64,000 nt of DNA from CAG-877 sp045125935 (lineage in GTDB: Bacteria; Bacillota_I; Bacilli_A; RF39; UBA660): positions 1 through 64,000 of the forward strand of contig JBGVNW010000041.1 in the NCBI GenBank assembly GCA_045125935.1, written 5' to 3'. A program made the translations under genes and the position numbers. The first letter of the stretch is position 1. Each line of letters starts with the position of its first letter. Shown here piece after piece: positions 18,009 through 26,959 of the stretch. The notes beneath the pieces were generated by a model. That model was not told the origin of the DNA. It did no database searches and saw only the letters and a list, made by a program, of their open reading frames with translations.

Positions 18009-19043
18009 ATGAATATTATAGTAGGAAATCAACAGCAAAGGCTTTTAGATAGGTTAGACATAGACGTTATAAAACGTATCACAGGATGCTATGATGCACA
18101 AACATTAGTTGAAATGTTTAGAACATTTTACTTTAATAAAATAATTTTAGATGTTACATCATTAAAAGACTATAATGTCATAAATAGTTATAAAGAATTA
18201 GTAAGAGGACTAGATGCTGACAAGATTATCTTTTATATCCCAGAAAATTCTAATCTATGCACAGCTAAATTCTTATCACAACTTGTTAGTATAGGTATAT
18301 ATAACTTTACGTCGAACTTAGAAGGAATTAAATATCTAATAAAGCATTCTAATACATATCAAGAAGTTGAACATATTCAAAAAATAGCAGGAAGTTCTTC
18401 TGAAATATCATCAACTGTTGTTAGACAAAAAAATGTAGAAGAAACTAGACCTGAAGAGTCTAGATACAACTACATGTCCACCCAAATAATTGGTTTTAGA
18501 AACGTCACAAGTCATGCTGGCGCAACAACATTAATATATATGTTAAAGAAAGAACTAACATCAATATTTGGCAATAGCAGTGTATTAGCAATAGAGATAA
18601 ACAAAAATGATTTTAGCGTATTTGTTGATAAAAAGATGATATCAGTAAGTAAAGATAATATAAAAGATGTATTAAAAAAAGCTCAAGACTTTAAATTTGT
18701 ACTAATCGATCTAAATGACTTTGCAGAAAACAGTATATGTGATGAAGTATGTTATCTACTTGAACCAAGTATTATTAAATTAAATAAATTAATTAGATTA
18801 AATAATAATGTATTTCAAAGATTAAAAGGGAGAAAATTGATTTTAAATAAAAGTCTCCTTTCGGAAAAAGAAATTGAAAATTTTGAAGCCGAAGCCAAAA
18901 CAAAAGTTTTTTATAGCATACCAGCATTAAACGAAAGAAAAAGAAATGATGTCATATATGATTTTTTAGTTAAACTAAATATTGTCAACGGTAGTGAGCG
19001 TAAAGATACTTCGAGTAAAGTGTTTGGTTTATTTAGAAGGTAG
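18009..19043 (+). CDS. CpaE-like protein with degenerate P-loop
   Basis: This 344-residue protein has the two-part plan of CpaE: a receiver-like N-terminal alpha/beta domain (about 1-115), a linker, and a MinD/ParA-like domain from about 158. The expected deviant Walker A (K-G-G-x-G-K-T/S) is replaced by IGFRNVTSHAGATTL (161-175), so the signature and catalytic lysines are missing. The later VLIDLND strand is kept. CpaE proteins localise Tad machinery to a cell pole or site. Here nucleotide hydrolysis looks lost, which points to a structural or localising role. Confidence 0.65.
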   Translation: MNIIVGNQQQRLLDRLDIDVIKRITGCYDAQTLVEMFRTFYFNKIILDVTSLKDYNVINSYKELVRGLDADKIIFYIPENSNLCTAKFLSQLVSIGIYNFTSNLEGIKYLIKHSNTYQEVEHIQKIAGSSSEISSTVVRQKNVEETRPEESRYNYMSTQIIGFRNVTSHAGATTLIYMLKKELTSIFGNSSVLAIEINKNDFSVFVDKKMISVSKDNIKDVLKKAQDFKFVLIDLNDFAENSICDEVCYLLEPSIIKLNKLIRLNNNVFQRLKGRKLILNKSLLSEKEIENFEAEAKTKVFYSIPALNERKRNDVIYDFLVKLNIVNGSERKDTSSKVFGLFRR

Positions 19044-19046
19044 CAA

Positions 19047-19075
19047 TTGACAAAAAAAAAGATATAAGATATTAT
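19047..19075 (+). promoter_or_regulatory. Consensus sigma-A promoter before the first VirB2-like gene
   Basis: TTGACA (19047-19052), a 17-bp spacer, and TATTAT (19070-19075), directly after the CpaE stop. It divides the Tad half of the locus from the T4SS half. Confidence 0.85.
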
Positions 19076-19099
19076 ATTGGTAACGAAGGAGAGGTATTT

Positions 19100-19462
19100 A
19101 TGTCAAATTTATTTCAAATTGGTATAGGTGGAGCAACAGGTGGAGCTTGTCAAGGATTAGAACCAATAGTTAGAATTCTTAAAAACGGTGTATTAAAGTA
19201 CGTGTGTATTCTAATTCCAATTGCATTAATGTTATTTGGAATTTTAGACTTAGGTAAAGCAGTAATTGCAAGTGATGAAAAAGAAGTAAAAGCTGCACAA
19301 TCAAGATTAATTAAAAGAGTAATTTATGCAGTTGTAATTTTCTTAGTACCAAGCCTTATTTCATTAGTAATGAACATTGTAGCAATTGGTGCTGATCCAT
19401 CAGAAACAGATACTACTAGTTGGGCAAGTTGCTGGAACAGTGTATACATCGCAAATAAATAG
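19100..19462 (+). CDS. T4SS pilin-like protein (VirB2/TrbC type), copy 1
   Basis: A 120-residue protein with two hydrophobic helices (about 35-52 and 72-96) joined by a short basic/acidic loop (ASDEKEVKAAQSRLIKR). This is the topology of VirB2/TrbC pilins and of the T4SS_pilin family of Gram-positive and CPR bacteria. There is no clear cleaved signal. Cysteines lie on both outer ends (GGACQG and ASCWNS). It has a consensus promoter and a terminator just after its stop, so it can be made in excess over the channel genes. Confidence 0.72.
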   Translation: MSNLFQIGIGGATGGACQGLEPIVRILKNGVLKYVCILIPIALMLFGILDLGKAVIASDEKEVKAAQSRLIKRVIYAVVIFLVPSLISLVMNIVAIGADPSETDTTSWASCWNSVYIANK

Positions 19463-19485
19463 CAAACAATTGCTATTTTTTTTTT
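19458..19485 (+). terminator. Terminator/attenuator after VirB2-like copy 1
   Basis: An 8-bp stem AATAGCAA/TTGCTATT with a four-base loop, followed by a T run. The 5' arm includes the TAG stop. It lies inside an otherwise continuous locus and should lower transcription of downstream genes. Confidence 0.8.
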
Positions 19486-19503
19486 ATTCTGATATACTTA
19501 TTA

Positions 19504-19512
19504 TGTTATAAT
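19504..19512 (+). promoter_or_regulatory. Extended -10 promoter before VirB2-like copy 2
   Basis: TGT directly before a perfect TATAAT (19507-19512). No good -35 is visible at 16-18 bp, as expected for an extended -10 promoter. It restarts transcription just after the terminator. Confidence 0.6.
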
Positions 19513-19529
19513 GTTTTTGGAGTGATATT

Positions 19530-20000
19530 ATGAAAAAAAAGACAATTTTTTGTGTCTTATTAGCAGTATTAACAATGCTTTTTGGAATGCAAAATGTTAA
19601 TGCTAAGGAAATAAAAACCAGTAATAATAATGATAAATATACTATGAATTTAACGATAAATAGTAGTTCGATTTATACAAAAAATTTAGTTCAAATTGCA
19701 GACTGCTCTGGTCAAAATGCAATATTAGGGAATGTAAATGATGAAGACTCAGTAGCATGGTTATTACAAAAATTATTAGATTATGCAAGAATTATAGGAC
19801 CATTTTTAGTGGTTATAATGAGCAGTTTAGATTATATTAAAGCGGTATTTTCATCAGATGATGACAGTTTGAAAAAAGCCAACAAAAAACTTACTACAAG
19901 ATTAGTTTTAGTAGTAGCACTATTTTTACTACCAACACTAGTAAGTGTATTACTAAATGTTTTAGGATTTACTTCACACGAAGTGTGTGGATTGCAATAA
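19530..20000 (+). CDS. T4SS pilin-like protein (VirB2/TrbC type), copy 2
   Basis: A 156-residue protein with a cleavable-looking signal peptide (ending near NVNAKE), a short polar exported region, then two hydrophobic helices (about 85-105 and 124-148). The helices are joined by a charged loop (FSSDDDSLKKANKKLTTR) like that of copy 1. The loop pattern and C-terminal hydrophobic helix (LLPTLVSVLLNVLG against LVPSLISLVMNIVA) show that the two are homologous. It may be a second pilin or a pilin-like channel subunit. The VirB6-like gene follows after 17 bp. Confidence 0.7.
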   Translation: MKKKTIFCVLLAVLTMLFGMQNVNAKEIKTSNNNDKYTMNLTINSSSIYTKNLVQIADCSGQNAILGNVNDEDSVAWLLQKLLDYARIIGPFLVVIMSSLDYIKAVFSSDDDSLKKANKKLTTRLVLVVALFLLPTLVSVLLNVLGFTSHEVCGLQ

Positions 20001-20017
20001 AAAGGCGGTGACATAAT

Positions 20018-21844
20018 ATGACAGATTGGATTCCAAGAAGTCCAGGGGTAACACTTATCAGAATGATATTTGCTGTTATTGATCAAATAGTTTATAAAAT
20101 GATCACATGGGTATACGAAATTTTCTTTACGATAGCCGGTGTTGATTTCCTAGGAGGAGACATTGTTAGAAGTATTTATTCGCGTGTCCAACTAATCTTA
20201 GGTGTTTTTATGATCTTTAAACTAGCAGTATCGATTTTGCAGGGAATAGTTAGTCCGGATGCTGTTTTAGATAAAAAACGTGGTATGGGAACAATTGTCA
20301 CAAGAATTATTGTGTCATTATTAATGTTAAGCTTAATTGCGCCAATGAATATTTCAAACGCAAGTAATGAATGGGAGCAACAAGTAAATGACAATGGTTT
20401 ATTATTTGGAACACTATATTCATTACAAAATAGAATTTTATCAAATAACACAATCGGAAGATTAATAGTAGGATCCAATACTGCAGATGAAATGACATCA
20501 AGTCAAAGTCTCTCAGAAACGGGTAACCTTTTTTCTAATACAGTTTTAAGAACTTTTATTGGTATAAACGTCAAAGAAGATTCAACAACAATGGTATGTC
20601 CAAATATGGATAGTTCGATACTTGAAATATATAATGATCAAACTGCCGCTCCAGGAAAACTTCTTTCAATCGTAAACATTGGATGTGATAAGGCATCAGG
20701 AAATTCCTCATCATTATTCAGTGATGTAATCCAAGAATTTATAGGAACTGAACAATATGCTTTTTCATATTACTTTGGAGTATCAACAATTGCTGGAGTT
20801 GTTATATTAGTAATCTTGATTGGCTACTCAGTCGATGTAGCAGTAAGAGTATTCAAATTAGCAATTCTAAGATTAGTAGCACCAATACCAATTATTGCTC
20901 ATATTAATATTTCAGCCAAAGAAGGAAAAGGCGAAGATGCATTTGGTTCTTGGACAAGAGCACTAATTTCTACATATCTTGATTTATTTATTAGATTAGC
21001 AGTTATTTATTTTGGACTATTTATAGTTCAGGCTATTTGTATAAATGGTTTTGAACTTGGAAATAATCATACAAGCAGTGCAATTGCTAATGCTTTTGCT
21101 GGATTATTTATAATCATCGGTTTAATGTTTTTCATCAAACAAGCTCCTAATTACATTAAATCTGTATTAGGTATTAAACCAGGACCAGGAAGTATCGGTA
21201 TGAATGCAATGGCTGTCGTAGCCGGAAATATTCAAGCCGGTACACCACTAAGAAGTCTTAGAGATGCTCAAAGTATGTTGGGTACAGTAAACGAAGCAAT
21301 AGCGAAACAAAATTTTGGAGATAAATCGGAAGGTCATGGTTTATTATATACAACTAGAAAGGATGCTATTAAGAAAATTAAAGAAGATTATGACCGTGAT
21401 TTACATCAAGAATTTTACAAACGAGGCCTTGATATAGATGATTATAATTATAATATCAAAGATGCTGATGGTAACGTTATTGGTACGGTTCAAGGATTGG
21501 ATTACAGTGATTACAAAAAACATCTTTTTGAGGATGCAAAAGCTGTAAAGGCAACTCAAGCAGCAACAGCACTTTCAAATAACAAGGCACGCTATAGTGC
21601 AAGGATGAACACACATGCACCATCCGATGGACGAGGTGTTACAGCTCGAAGTGGTGATACAGAACATACAGCAGCATATACACCACAAGCACAATATATG
21701 TATAAATCTCCACCTACAGCCCCAGCGAAAGAGTGGGAGAAAACTCCAAGATATAGTGATATGCCACGTAGGGGATCTAATACACCACCACCAGATAGTT
21801 CAAAAAATCCACCAAGTACCCCACCAACAGGGCCAACACCATAA
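20018..21844 (+). CDS. VirB6/TrbL-like polytopic channel protein
   Basis: A 608-residue protein with about eight hydrophobic segments (for example 10-35, 50-75, 95-115, 250-275, 285-300, 320-350 and 362-380). An exported loop sits between residues 115 and 245, and there is a 210-residue cytoplasmic tail. It matches the VirB6/TrbL class that lines the T4SS inner-membrane pore: LAILRLVAPIPIIAHI is a typical conserved core helix. The tail is polar, helical, and ends in a Pro/Ser/Thr-rich stretch (about 575-608), unusual for VirB6. Its neighbours, pilins upstream and PrgI/VirB4 downstream, support the call. Confidence 0.82.
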   Translation: MTDWIPRSPGVTLIRMIFAVIDQIVYKMITWVYEIFFTIAGVDFLGGDIVRSIYSRVQLILGVFMIFKLAVSILQGIVSPDAVLDKKRGMGTIVTRIIVSLLMLSLIAPMNISNASNEWEQQVNDNGLLFGTLYSLQNRILSNNTIGRLIVGSNTADEMTSSQSLSETGNLFSNTVLRTFIGINVKEDSTTMVCPNMDSSILEIYNDQTAAPGKLLSIVNIGCDKASGNSSSLFSDVIQEFIGTEQYAFSYYFGVSTIAGVVILVILIGYSVDVAVRVFKLAILRLVAPIPIIAHINISAKEGKGEDAFGSWTRALISTYLDLFIRLAVIYFGLFIVQAICINGFELGNNHTSSAIANAFAGLFIIIGLMFFIKQAPNYIKSVLGIKPGPGSIGMNAMAVVAGNIQAGTPLRSLRDAQSMLGTVNEAIAKQNFGDKSEGHGLLYTTRKDAIKKIKEDYDRDLHQEFYKRGLDIDDYNYNIKDADGNVIGTVQGLDYSDYKKHLFEDAKAVKATQAATALSNNKARYSARMNTHAPSDGRGVTARSGDTEHTAAYTPQAQYMYKSPPTAPAKEWEKTPRYSDMPRRGSNTPPPDSSKNPPSTPPTGPTP

Positions 21845-21879
21845 AATAAATAATCGTTATAAAAAGGGAGTGTGAAATA

Positions 21880-22191
21880 GTGAATAATTATTTAATACCA
21901 GCCAACAGTAAAAGTGGCCAATTAATATTAGGTATATTTACACCATCTGATTTATGGTTATTAGGAATAGGCGTATTGACAAGTGTTATTTTACTTGCAT
22001 TTATGCCAGTTGATTCTCTATCAACAACAATACTAGTTTTATGTCCAGGAGTGCTTTCTGCACTTCTGGTATTCCCAATACCGTATTACCACAACACATT
22101 AACAGTAATAATTGAAATATATGAATTTTTAACAACTAGAAGACAATATAGATGGAAAGGTTGGTGCTATAAAGAATGGCTAAAAAAGTAA
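21880..22191 (+). CDS. PrgI family protein (VirB3/TcpE-like)
   Basis: A 103-residue protein with two TM segments (about 24-42 and 50-68) and a C-terminal RRQYRWKGWCYKEW motif typical of PrgI/TcpE proteins. These occupy the VirB3 position, at the membrane next to the VirB4 ATPase. The start is GTG with an AGGGAG site. The gene overlaps the following VirB4 N-terminal-domain gene by 16 bp, the standard order in Gram-positive T4SS loci. Confidence 0.85.
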   Translation: MNNYLIPANSKSGQLILGIFTPSDLWLLGIGVLTSVILLAFMPVDSLSTTILVLCPGVLSALLVFPIPYYHNTLTVIIEIYEFLTTRRQYRWKGWCYKEWLKK

Positions 22192-22724
22192 ACGCAACAT
22201 ATACAGAAAATTGGTTGCCAGTAAAAGGAATTCAAAATGGAATGATTTATGCCGGTGGTAATCAAAAAATTACAGGAGTAAAAATAACTCCTAAAAACAT
22301 CTTCATCTTAGATCAAAATACTCAAGAAAATATATTAATAAGTTTGAAAAACTTTTATAACACAATTGATTATGAATTTTGGTTAGTAGTAGCTGATAGA
22401 CCTGTTGACATTTCTGTTTATCAAGCGGAATTACAATTACTATACAATGATGCACCAAATGCTGCAATTAGAAAATTGATAATGCAAGATATCCGTAAAG
22501 CTAACACTTTTATACGAAATAATGTAGTCGATACTGAATACTACTTCTTATTTAAAGATACAAGTGTTGAAGTGCTAGAAAAACGTATTCGTATGATGAT
22601 CAGTGGTTTGGCAAGTTGTGGTTTAAATGCATCTAAAGTAAGTAATGGTGATTTAAGAATCGTACTAGAAAATTTCTTAAATGGAGGAAATAATACTGAG
22701 TTTGGGATGGTGATGCCAGTATGA
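22176..22724 (+). CDS. VirB4 N-terminal domain encoded as a separate protein
   Basis: A 182-residue soluble protein with no P-loop. It resembles the N-terminal region of VirB4-class proteins: the ENWLPVKGIQNGMIY opening and the later ADRPVDISVYQ and DTEYYFLF segments. It overlaps the PrgI gene by 16 bp and the ATPase gene by 4 bp (ATGAGT/TGA), so all three are translated in series. The separate N-terminal domain probably bridges PrgI and the ATPase. The reading frames are clean, so this is a true split and not a frameshift. Confidence 0.75.
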   Translation: MAKKVNATYTENWLPVKGIQNGMIYAGGNQKITGVKITPKNIFILDQNTQENILISLKNFYNTIDYEFWLVVADRPVDISVYQAELQLLYNDAPNAAIRKLIMQDIRKANTFIRNNVVDTEYYFLFKDTSVEVLEKRIRMMISGLASCGLNASKVSNGDLRIVLENFLNGGNNTEFGMVMPV

Positions 22725-24511
22725 GTACAGGTATAAGAAGTCAATTAGCTCCAAAAGGCTTACAATTTAACCCAAGTGATTTTTTTATAAGTGACCATTA
22801 TGCCACTATTTTAACAGTAGTATCATATCCTAAATATATTCAACCAGGATATTTATCATCTCTAACAAATATGCCAGGGATAAAAGTTGTTGTTAAACAC
22901 ATACCAGTACCTTTTTCACAAATGTCAAAGATGTTAAACAAGCAAGTAGCGGATTTGAAACAAAAATATCAAAATGAAAAAGATTTAACAAGACGTGAAG
23001 GCTATCGTCAAGATGCTGAAAGCTTAGAATATTTTGTCTCTATGTTAGCAGCTAGTCAAGCCCGTATCTTTGATTTTCAAATGCATATAATGATAACTTC
23101 TGAAACAAAAGAAGGTTTAGAGCTAAAGAAAGTAAATGTAAAAAACTACTTAGACGCCATGGATTTAAGAGCAGTTTCTCTACGTTTTGAGCAAGAAAAA
23201 GTATTAAAATCAATACTACCAATATTCCCAGCTCAAGATATAGAACAAAGAATTGGAACACCAATTCCTTCTGTAACAATTGCGGCTATGTATCCATTTA
23301 TTTTTGATAGTATTAAAGACCCAGGATTATCAACATTATTAGGTGTTGATTTTTCTGGAGGTGTAATTTTATTTAACCAATTCTTATACAAAATAAGAAA
23401 AGAAAATAATAGAAACAATGCCAATATGATTATCTTAGGTACATCTGGAAGTGGTAAATCTACTGCTGCTAAATTACTATTACGTAATCATATTAGAAAT
23501 GGTTGTCAAATCGTTATTATCGATCCAGAAGATGAGTTCCGTGAAATAACAAATACCTTTGGCGGCGACACAATCGATATTGGAAAAGGTGGCGAGTTTG
23601 GTTTAATCAATCCATTAGAAATTGTAATTGATGCAGATGAAGAAGAAATTAAACAAGGTTTAGGTTATACAGTTTTAACAAGAACATTACAATTCTTAAA
23701 AGCATTTATGAAATATTATGACCCATCAATTACTGAAGACGTTTTAACGATGTTTAGTGAAATTGTTCAAGATACATATAAACGTTTTGGAATTGATTTT
23801 ACAACAGACTTTTCTGGATTTACATCAACAGATTTCCCAACATTTAGTGATGTTTATGCAACTATTAAGGGAAAATTATTATCAATAACAGATGCCACTC
23901 AAGAAAGAGATATTCTAGAAAGACTAGAATTAAAAGTAAGACCACTTACTAAAGAATTAAAGTTCTATTTTGATGGTCACACAACTTTAAGACGTGATAG
24001 TGACTTTATGGTATTTAATATTAAAGAATTAATGAATAGTGATAGTACAATTAAAAATGCCTTATTCTTTAATGTCTTAAAATATGCATGGGGATTATGT
24101 TTGGATTATAACGTTGACACCGTATTAATGGTTGATGAAGCACATGTACTATTAGGTGATAAAAACAGCCAAGGTGCAGATTTCTTAGCTCAAGTACAAC
24201 GCCGTGCTCGTAAGTATAACACAGGTACAATAATAATTACTCAACAACCAAGTGATTTTTCAGATCCAGCCGTAATTACTCAAGGAAAAGCCATTTTTGA
24301 TAATGCTTCATATTATCTAGTAATGGGCTTAAAGAAACAAGCAGTAGAAGATTTAGCAAAATTAATTGATTTAAATGATAATGAAAAAGAAAGTATAAAA
24401 CGCTACTCACAAGGAGAAGCATTGTTCGTATGCGGAAACAGACGAATGCGTATCAATGTAACAGTAACGAAAGATGAATTAGACTCATTCGGTAGCGGTG
24501 GCGGACTATAA
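22721..24511 (+). CDS. virB4: VirB4/TraE-type T4SS ATPase
   Basis: This 596-residue motor has Walker A GTSGSGKS (240-247), Walker B VLMVDEAHVLL (about 467-477) and the ITQQPSDF sensor region typical of VirB4/HerA ATPases. Its first 200 residues are the middle part of the VirB4 N-terminal region; the rest is in the preceding gene. VirB4 energises pilus subunit extraction and substrate transfer at the cytoplasmic face of the channel. A GTG-start gene encoding an exported peptidase follows. Confidence 0.94.
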   Translation: MSTGIRSQLAPKGLQFNPSDFFISDHYATILTVVSYPKYIQPGYLSSLTNMPGIKVVVKHIPVPFSQMSKMLNKQVADLKQKYQNEKDLTRREGYRQDAESLEYFVSMLAASQARIFDFQMHIMITSETKEGLELKKVNVKNYLDAMDLRAVSLRFEQEKVLKSILPIFPAQDIEQRIGTPIPSVTIAAMYPFIFDSIKDPGLSTLLGVDFSGGVILFNQFLYKIRKENNRNNANMIILGTSGSGKSTAAKLLLRNHIRNGCQIVIIDPEDEFREITNTFGGDTIDIGKGGEFGLINPLEIVIDADEEEIKQGLGYTVLTRTLQFLKAFMKYYDPSITEDVLTMFSEIVQDTYKRFGIDFTTDFSGFTSTDFPTFSDVYATIKGKLLSITDATQERDILERLELKVRPLTKELKFYFDGHTTLRRDSDFMVFNIKELMNSDSTIKNALFFNVLKYAWGLCLDYNVDTVLMVDEAHVLLGDKNSQGADFLAQVQRRARKYNTGTIIITQQPSDFSDPAVITQGKAIFDNASYYLVMGLKKQAVEDLAKLIDLNDNEKESIKRYSQGEALFVCGNRRMRINVTVTKDELDSFGSGGGL

Positions 24512-24541
24512 AATATTATAGTAGTTAGGTGGTGGTAGCAA

Positions 24542-26083
24542 GTGTCATACCAAGCAAGAAGAAATGGTGAATATGATAAGAGCGTCCAAGAACAAGTAAG
24601 TGCTCAAAAAAACGCCAATAATATCAGAAATGCAGCCAATGTGGCAATTGCTACTAAAAATCCATATGCGACTGCCGCTGGAGCCGCTGTAAAAACAGCA
24701 GACAAGTTAACAAATGGCAAATCCTCAGAAACTCTAGGAAAAGCCTTAAGTAAAGCTAATCAATTAGCTCCTGGAGGACAAAATCTACAAGATGCCCTAG
24801 ACAGCTTAAATGATAGTGGAATAAGTGATAAAGTGGGAGATGCAGCCTTCGCATATCATAAATATAATGATTACATTAATCAAAATGCAAACCAACCTGA
24901 TGAAACTAAAAACTCATCAACACCTAACAATCGCAGTTCTGAAAATGCAGGTAATCAGAATGAAAATTCAGACTATGATGGTGAAGGTGAAACCAAAACA
25001 AGCCCAACTGTTAAAGCAATAGCACTTATTAGTGCAATTATTGCAGTACCATTTCTCCTTGTTTTTGTAGTTATCGTAAGTGTAAGTGCAACTCAAAGTA
25101 ATTTTGAAGATGCTTTAGGAGCAAGTTATGTAAACGGTGAAACAATTGGTGGCTACGTTGAAATTCCAGAAGACGAAAAAGAAGCACAAGAATTTTATAA
25201 GCGAATCGCTGAAGTACGTGCAGAACTAGCCGAAGAAGGAATGGTATTTGAATCAGTAAAAATAGTTGCTGTATATAATACAATCACAAATGAAAACAAT
25301 AGCTTTACTTACAAAAAAATGACAAAGTCTAAAATAACAGAGATAGCCAAATCAATGTTTAGAGAAGAAAAAAATAGTGATGGTGAAATTGTATATATAT
25401 ATGATGAAGAACTATTTAAAGAAAATCTAAAAGGAAAAATTTATAAAAAGCAGTTTCTTCTATACTCAGATAAAAAAAGAGAAGAAATGGCCAATAATAC
25501 AATAGAATATATTAACGATTATTACGCATATATTGGTGAAAATCCAAGTTCTTCAGGCGTAACAAGTACAGGTCCATACACTTCTTGGAAACAGTACGAA
25601 GGTTCTTGGACTACAGTTCAACTTGGCTCATCTGGAAAAACAATTGCACAAATTGGGTGTGCGGCAACTTCTGTTTCAATATTAATTGCTAAAAGCGGTG
25701 TTCAAACAACAGTTGATACACTAAATCCTGGAACATTTGTAGAAACATTGAATGCAAATGGTGGTTTTGGTTCTGGCTCTTGTTTAGGATGCATCAATTG
25801 GGCAGCAGCCTCATCAGTAGCACCATCATTTAGATATGTTGGAAGAGCAAGTGTAAAAGATTATAGTAAAGAACAAAAATTAAGTACCTTAAAAACATTA
25901 TTAGAGCAAGGATATTACGTAGTAGCAGAAGTTAAAGGTGATACTGGCGAGCATTGGGTTGCAATAGATGCTATTCAAAACAATAATATTCTGATGATTG
26001 ATCCAGGATCTACAAGTACAAATTTATGGCAGACATATGCATGGCAAAATACAAGTACCTATGTATATTACCGAGTAGTATAG
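24542..26083 (+). CDS. Membrane-anchored C39-like cysteine peptidase of the T4SS
   Basis: A 513-residue protein. The cytoplasmic N-terminal 155 residues are Asn/Ala-rich and low complexity. A TM (about 160-182) and a mixed exported region (about 190-330) follow, then a papain-like C39 domain (about 345-513). The catalytic set is visible: Cys373 in QIGCAATS, His471 in GEHWVAI and Asp487 in MIDPGS. The position matches the VirB1-like cell-wall hydrolase of Gram-positive T4SSs, usually CHAP or NlpC/P60. Here the fold is C39, so it may cut peptidoglycan bridges or process an exported protein. It starts at GTG after AGGTGG. Confidence 0.8.
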   Translation: MSYQARRNGEYDKSVQEQVSAQKNANNIRNAANVAIATKNPYATAAGAAVKTADKLTNGKSSETLGKALSKANQLAPGGQNLQDALDSLNDSGISDKVGDAAFAYHKYNDYINQNANQPDETKNSSTPNNRSSENAGNQNENSDYDGEGETKTSPTVKAIALISAIIAVPFLLVFVVIVSVSATQSNFEDALGASYVNGETIGGYVEIPEDEKEAQEFYKRIAEVRAELAEEGMVFESVKIVAVYNTITNENNSFTYKKMTKSKITEIAKSMFREEKNSDGEIVYIYDEELFKENLKGKIYKKQFLLYSDKKREEMANNTIEYINDYYAYIGENPSSSGVTSTGPYTSWKQYEGSWTTVQLGSSGKTIAQIGCAATSVSILIAKSGVQTTVDTLNPGTFVETLNANGGFGSGSCLGCINWAAASSVAPSFRYVGRASVKDYSKEQKLSTLKTLLEQGYYVVAEVKGDTGEHWVAIDAIQNNNILMIDPGSTSTNLWQTYAWQNTSTYVYYRVV

Positions 26084-26091
26084 GAGACATT

Positions 26092-26868
26092 ATGAGAAAA
26101 AAATATATTATACTTATCGCAATCATGATCATATATTGTTTAATACTATTTTTCTTTGTAGGACTAGACAACTTAAAAGGTGAACAAAGAGAAGCAACGA
26201 TTATAATAGATACAGAAACAGCCTGGAAATTAGAAAAAAATAATTGGGTAAACATAATCAATAATATAAAAAATGGTGAATTAGATGACAAATTATTTAC
26301 CGTTTTTATAAATAATGAAAATATTGGAAACTACTATTTAGAAAAAAGTAATAGTTGGCTACTATTCGATGAGAAAAAGAACCCATATAGCTATGAACTA
26401 GGAAGCTTCTTCGCGATTAGAGCTAATTATAGCGTAAATATATTAAATACTAACTACAATGAAATAACAGATATGGGTCCAGTAAATAAGGTACTTGCAT
26501 CAAATAATATTATGGATGCTGAAGAATTTACTGTTAAATCACACTATCAAATTGATTTTGATAATGATGGCATCAAGGAAAATTTCTATGCAATCAGTAA
26601 TGCCTTTGCCAGAGAAACAGCTCCAAGTAAAGTATTTAGTATAGTCTTTATGGAAAAAGACAATCAAATATATTACTTATATAATTCAATAGATGAAAAC
26701 GATGGACAAAATGGTTGTAAGCCATACATAAACACTGTAATAGATTTAGACTATGATCAAAATTATGAAATAATTGTCTCATGTGGATATTATAGTATTC
26801 AAGAGCGTAATGATATGTTATATACATTTAAAAATAATAAATTTAATCTATTAATAGATAACCAATAA
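26092..26868 (+). CDS. Exported membrane-anchored protein with calcium-loop-like motifs
   Basis: A 258-residue protein with an N-terminal TM (about 5-24), the rest exported. It contains IDFDNDGIKENFY (D-x-D-x-D-G, EF-hand/dockerin-like) and DLDYDQNYEIIV near the end, the pattern of FG-GAP/VCBS-type integrin-like repeats. I chose the ATG of MRKKYI with TAGGAG nine bases upstream; an earlier in-frame start inside the peptidase gene has no ribosome-binding site. Its function is not known. It lies between the peptidase and the coupling ATPase, so it is probably an extracytoplasmic accessory. Confidence 0.68.
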   Translation: MRKKYIILIAIMIIYCLILFFFVGLDNLKGEQREATIIIDTETAWKLEKNNWVNIINNIKNGELDDKLFTVFINNENIGNYYLEKSNSWLLFDEKKNPYSYELGSFFAIRANYSVNILNTNYNEITDMGPVNKVLASNNIMDAEEFTVKSHYQIDFDNDGIKENFYAISNAFARETAPSKVFSIVFMEKDNQIYYLYNSIDENDGQNGCKPYINTVIDLDYDQNYEIIVSCGYYSIQERNDMLYTFKNNKFNLLIDNQ

Positions 26869-26906
26869 AAATAGTATTTAATATATAAATTATTAATTAT
26901 TATATG

Positions 26907-26935
26907 ATGACGATTTACCAAGTTAGTGATATAAT
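26907..26935 (+). promoter_or_regulatory. Promoter before the VirD4 gene
   Basis: ATGACG (26907-26912), a 17-bp spacer, and TATAAT (26930-26935) with an extended TGA. The -35 matches four of six consensus bases. Confidence 0.55.
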
Positions 26936-26959
26936 AGGTGCCAGAAAGGGAGTAAGAGT

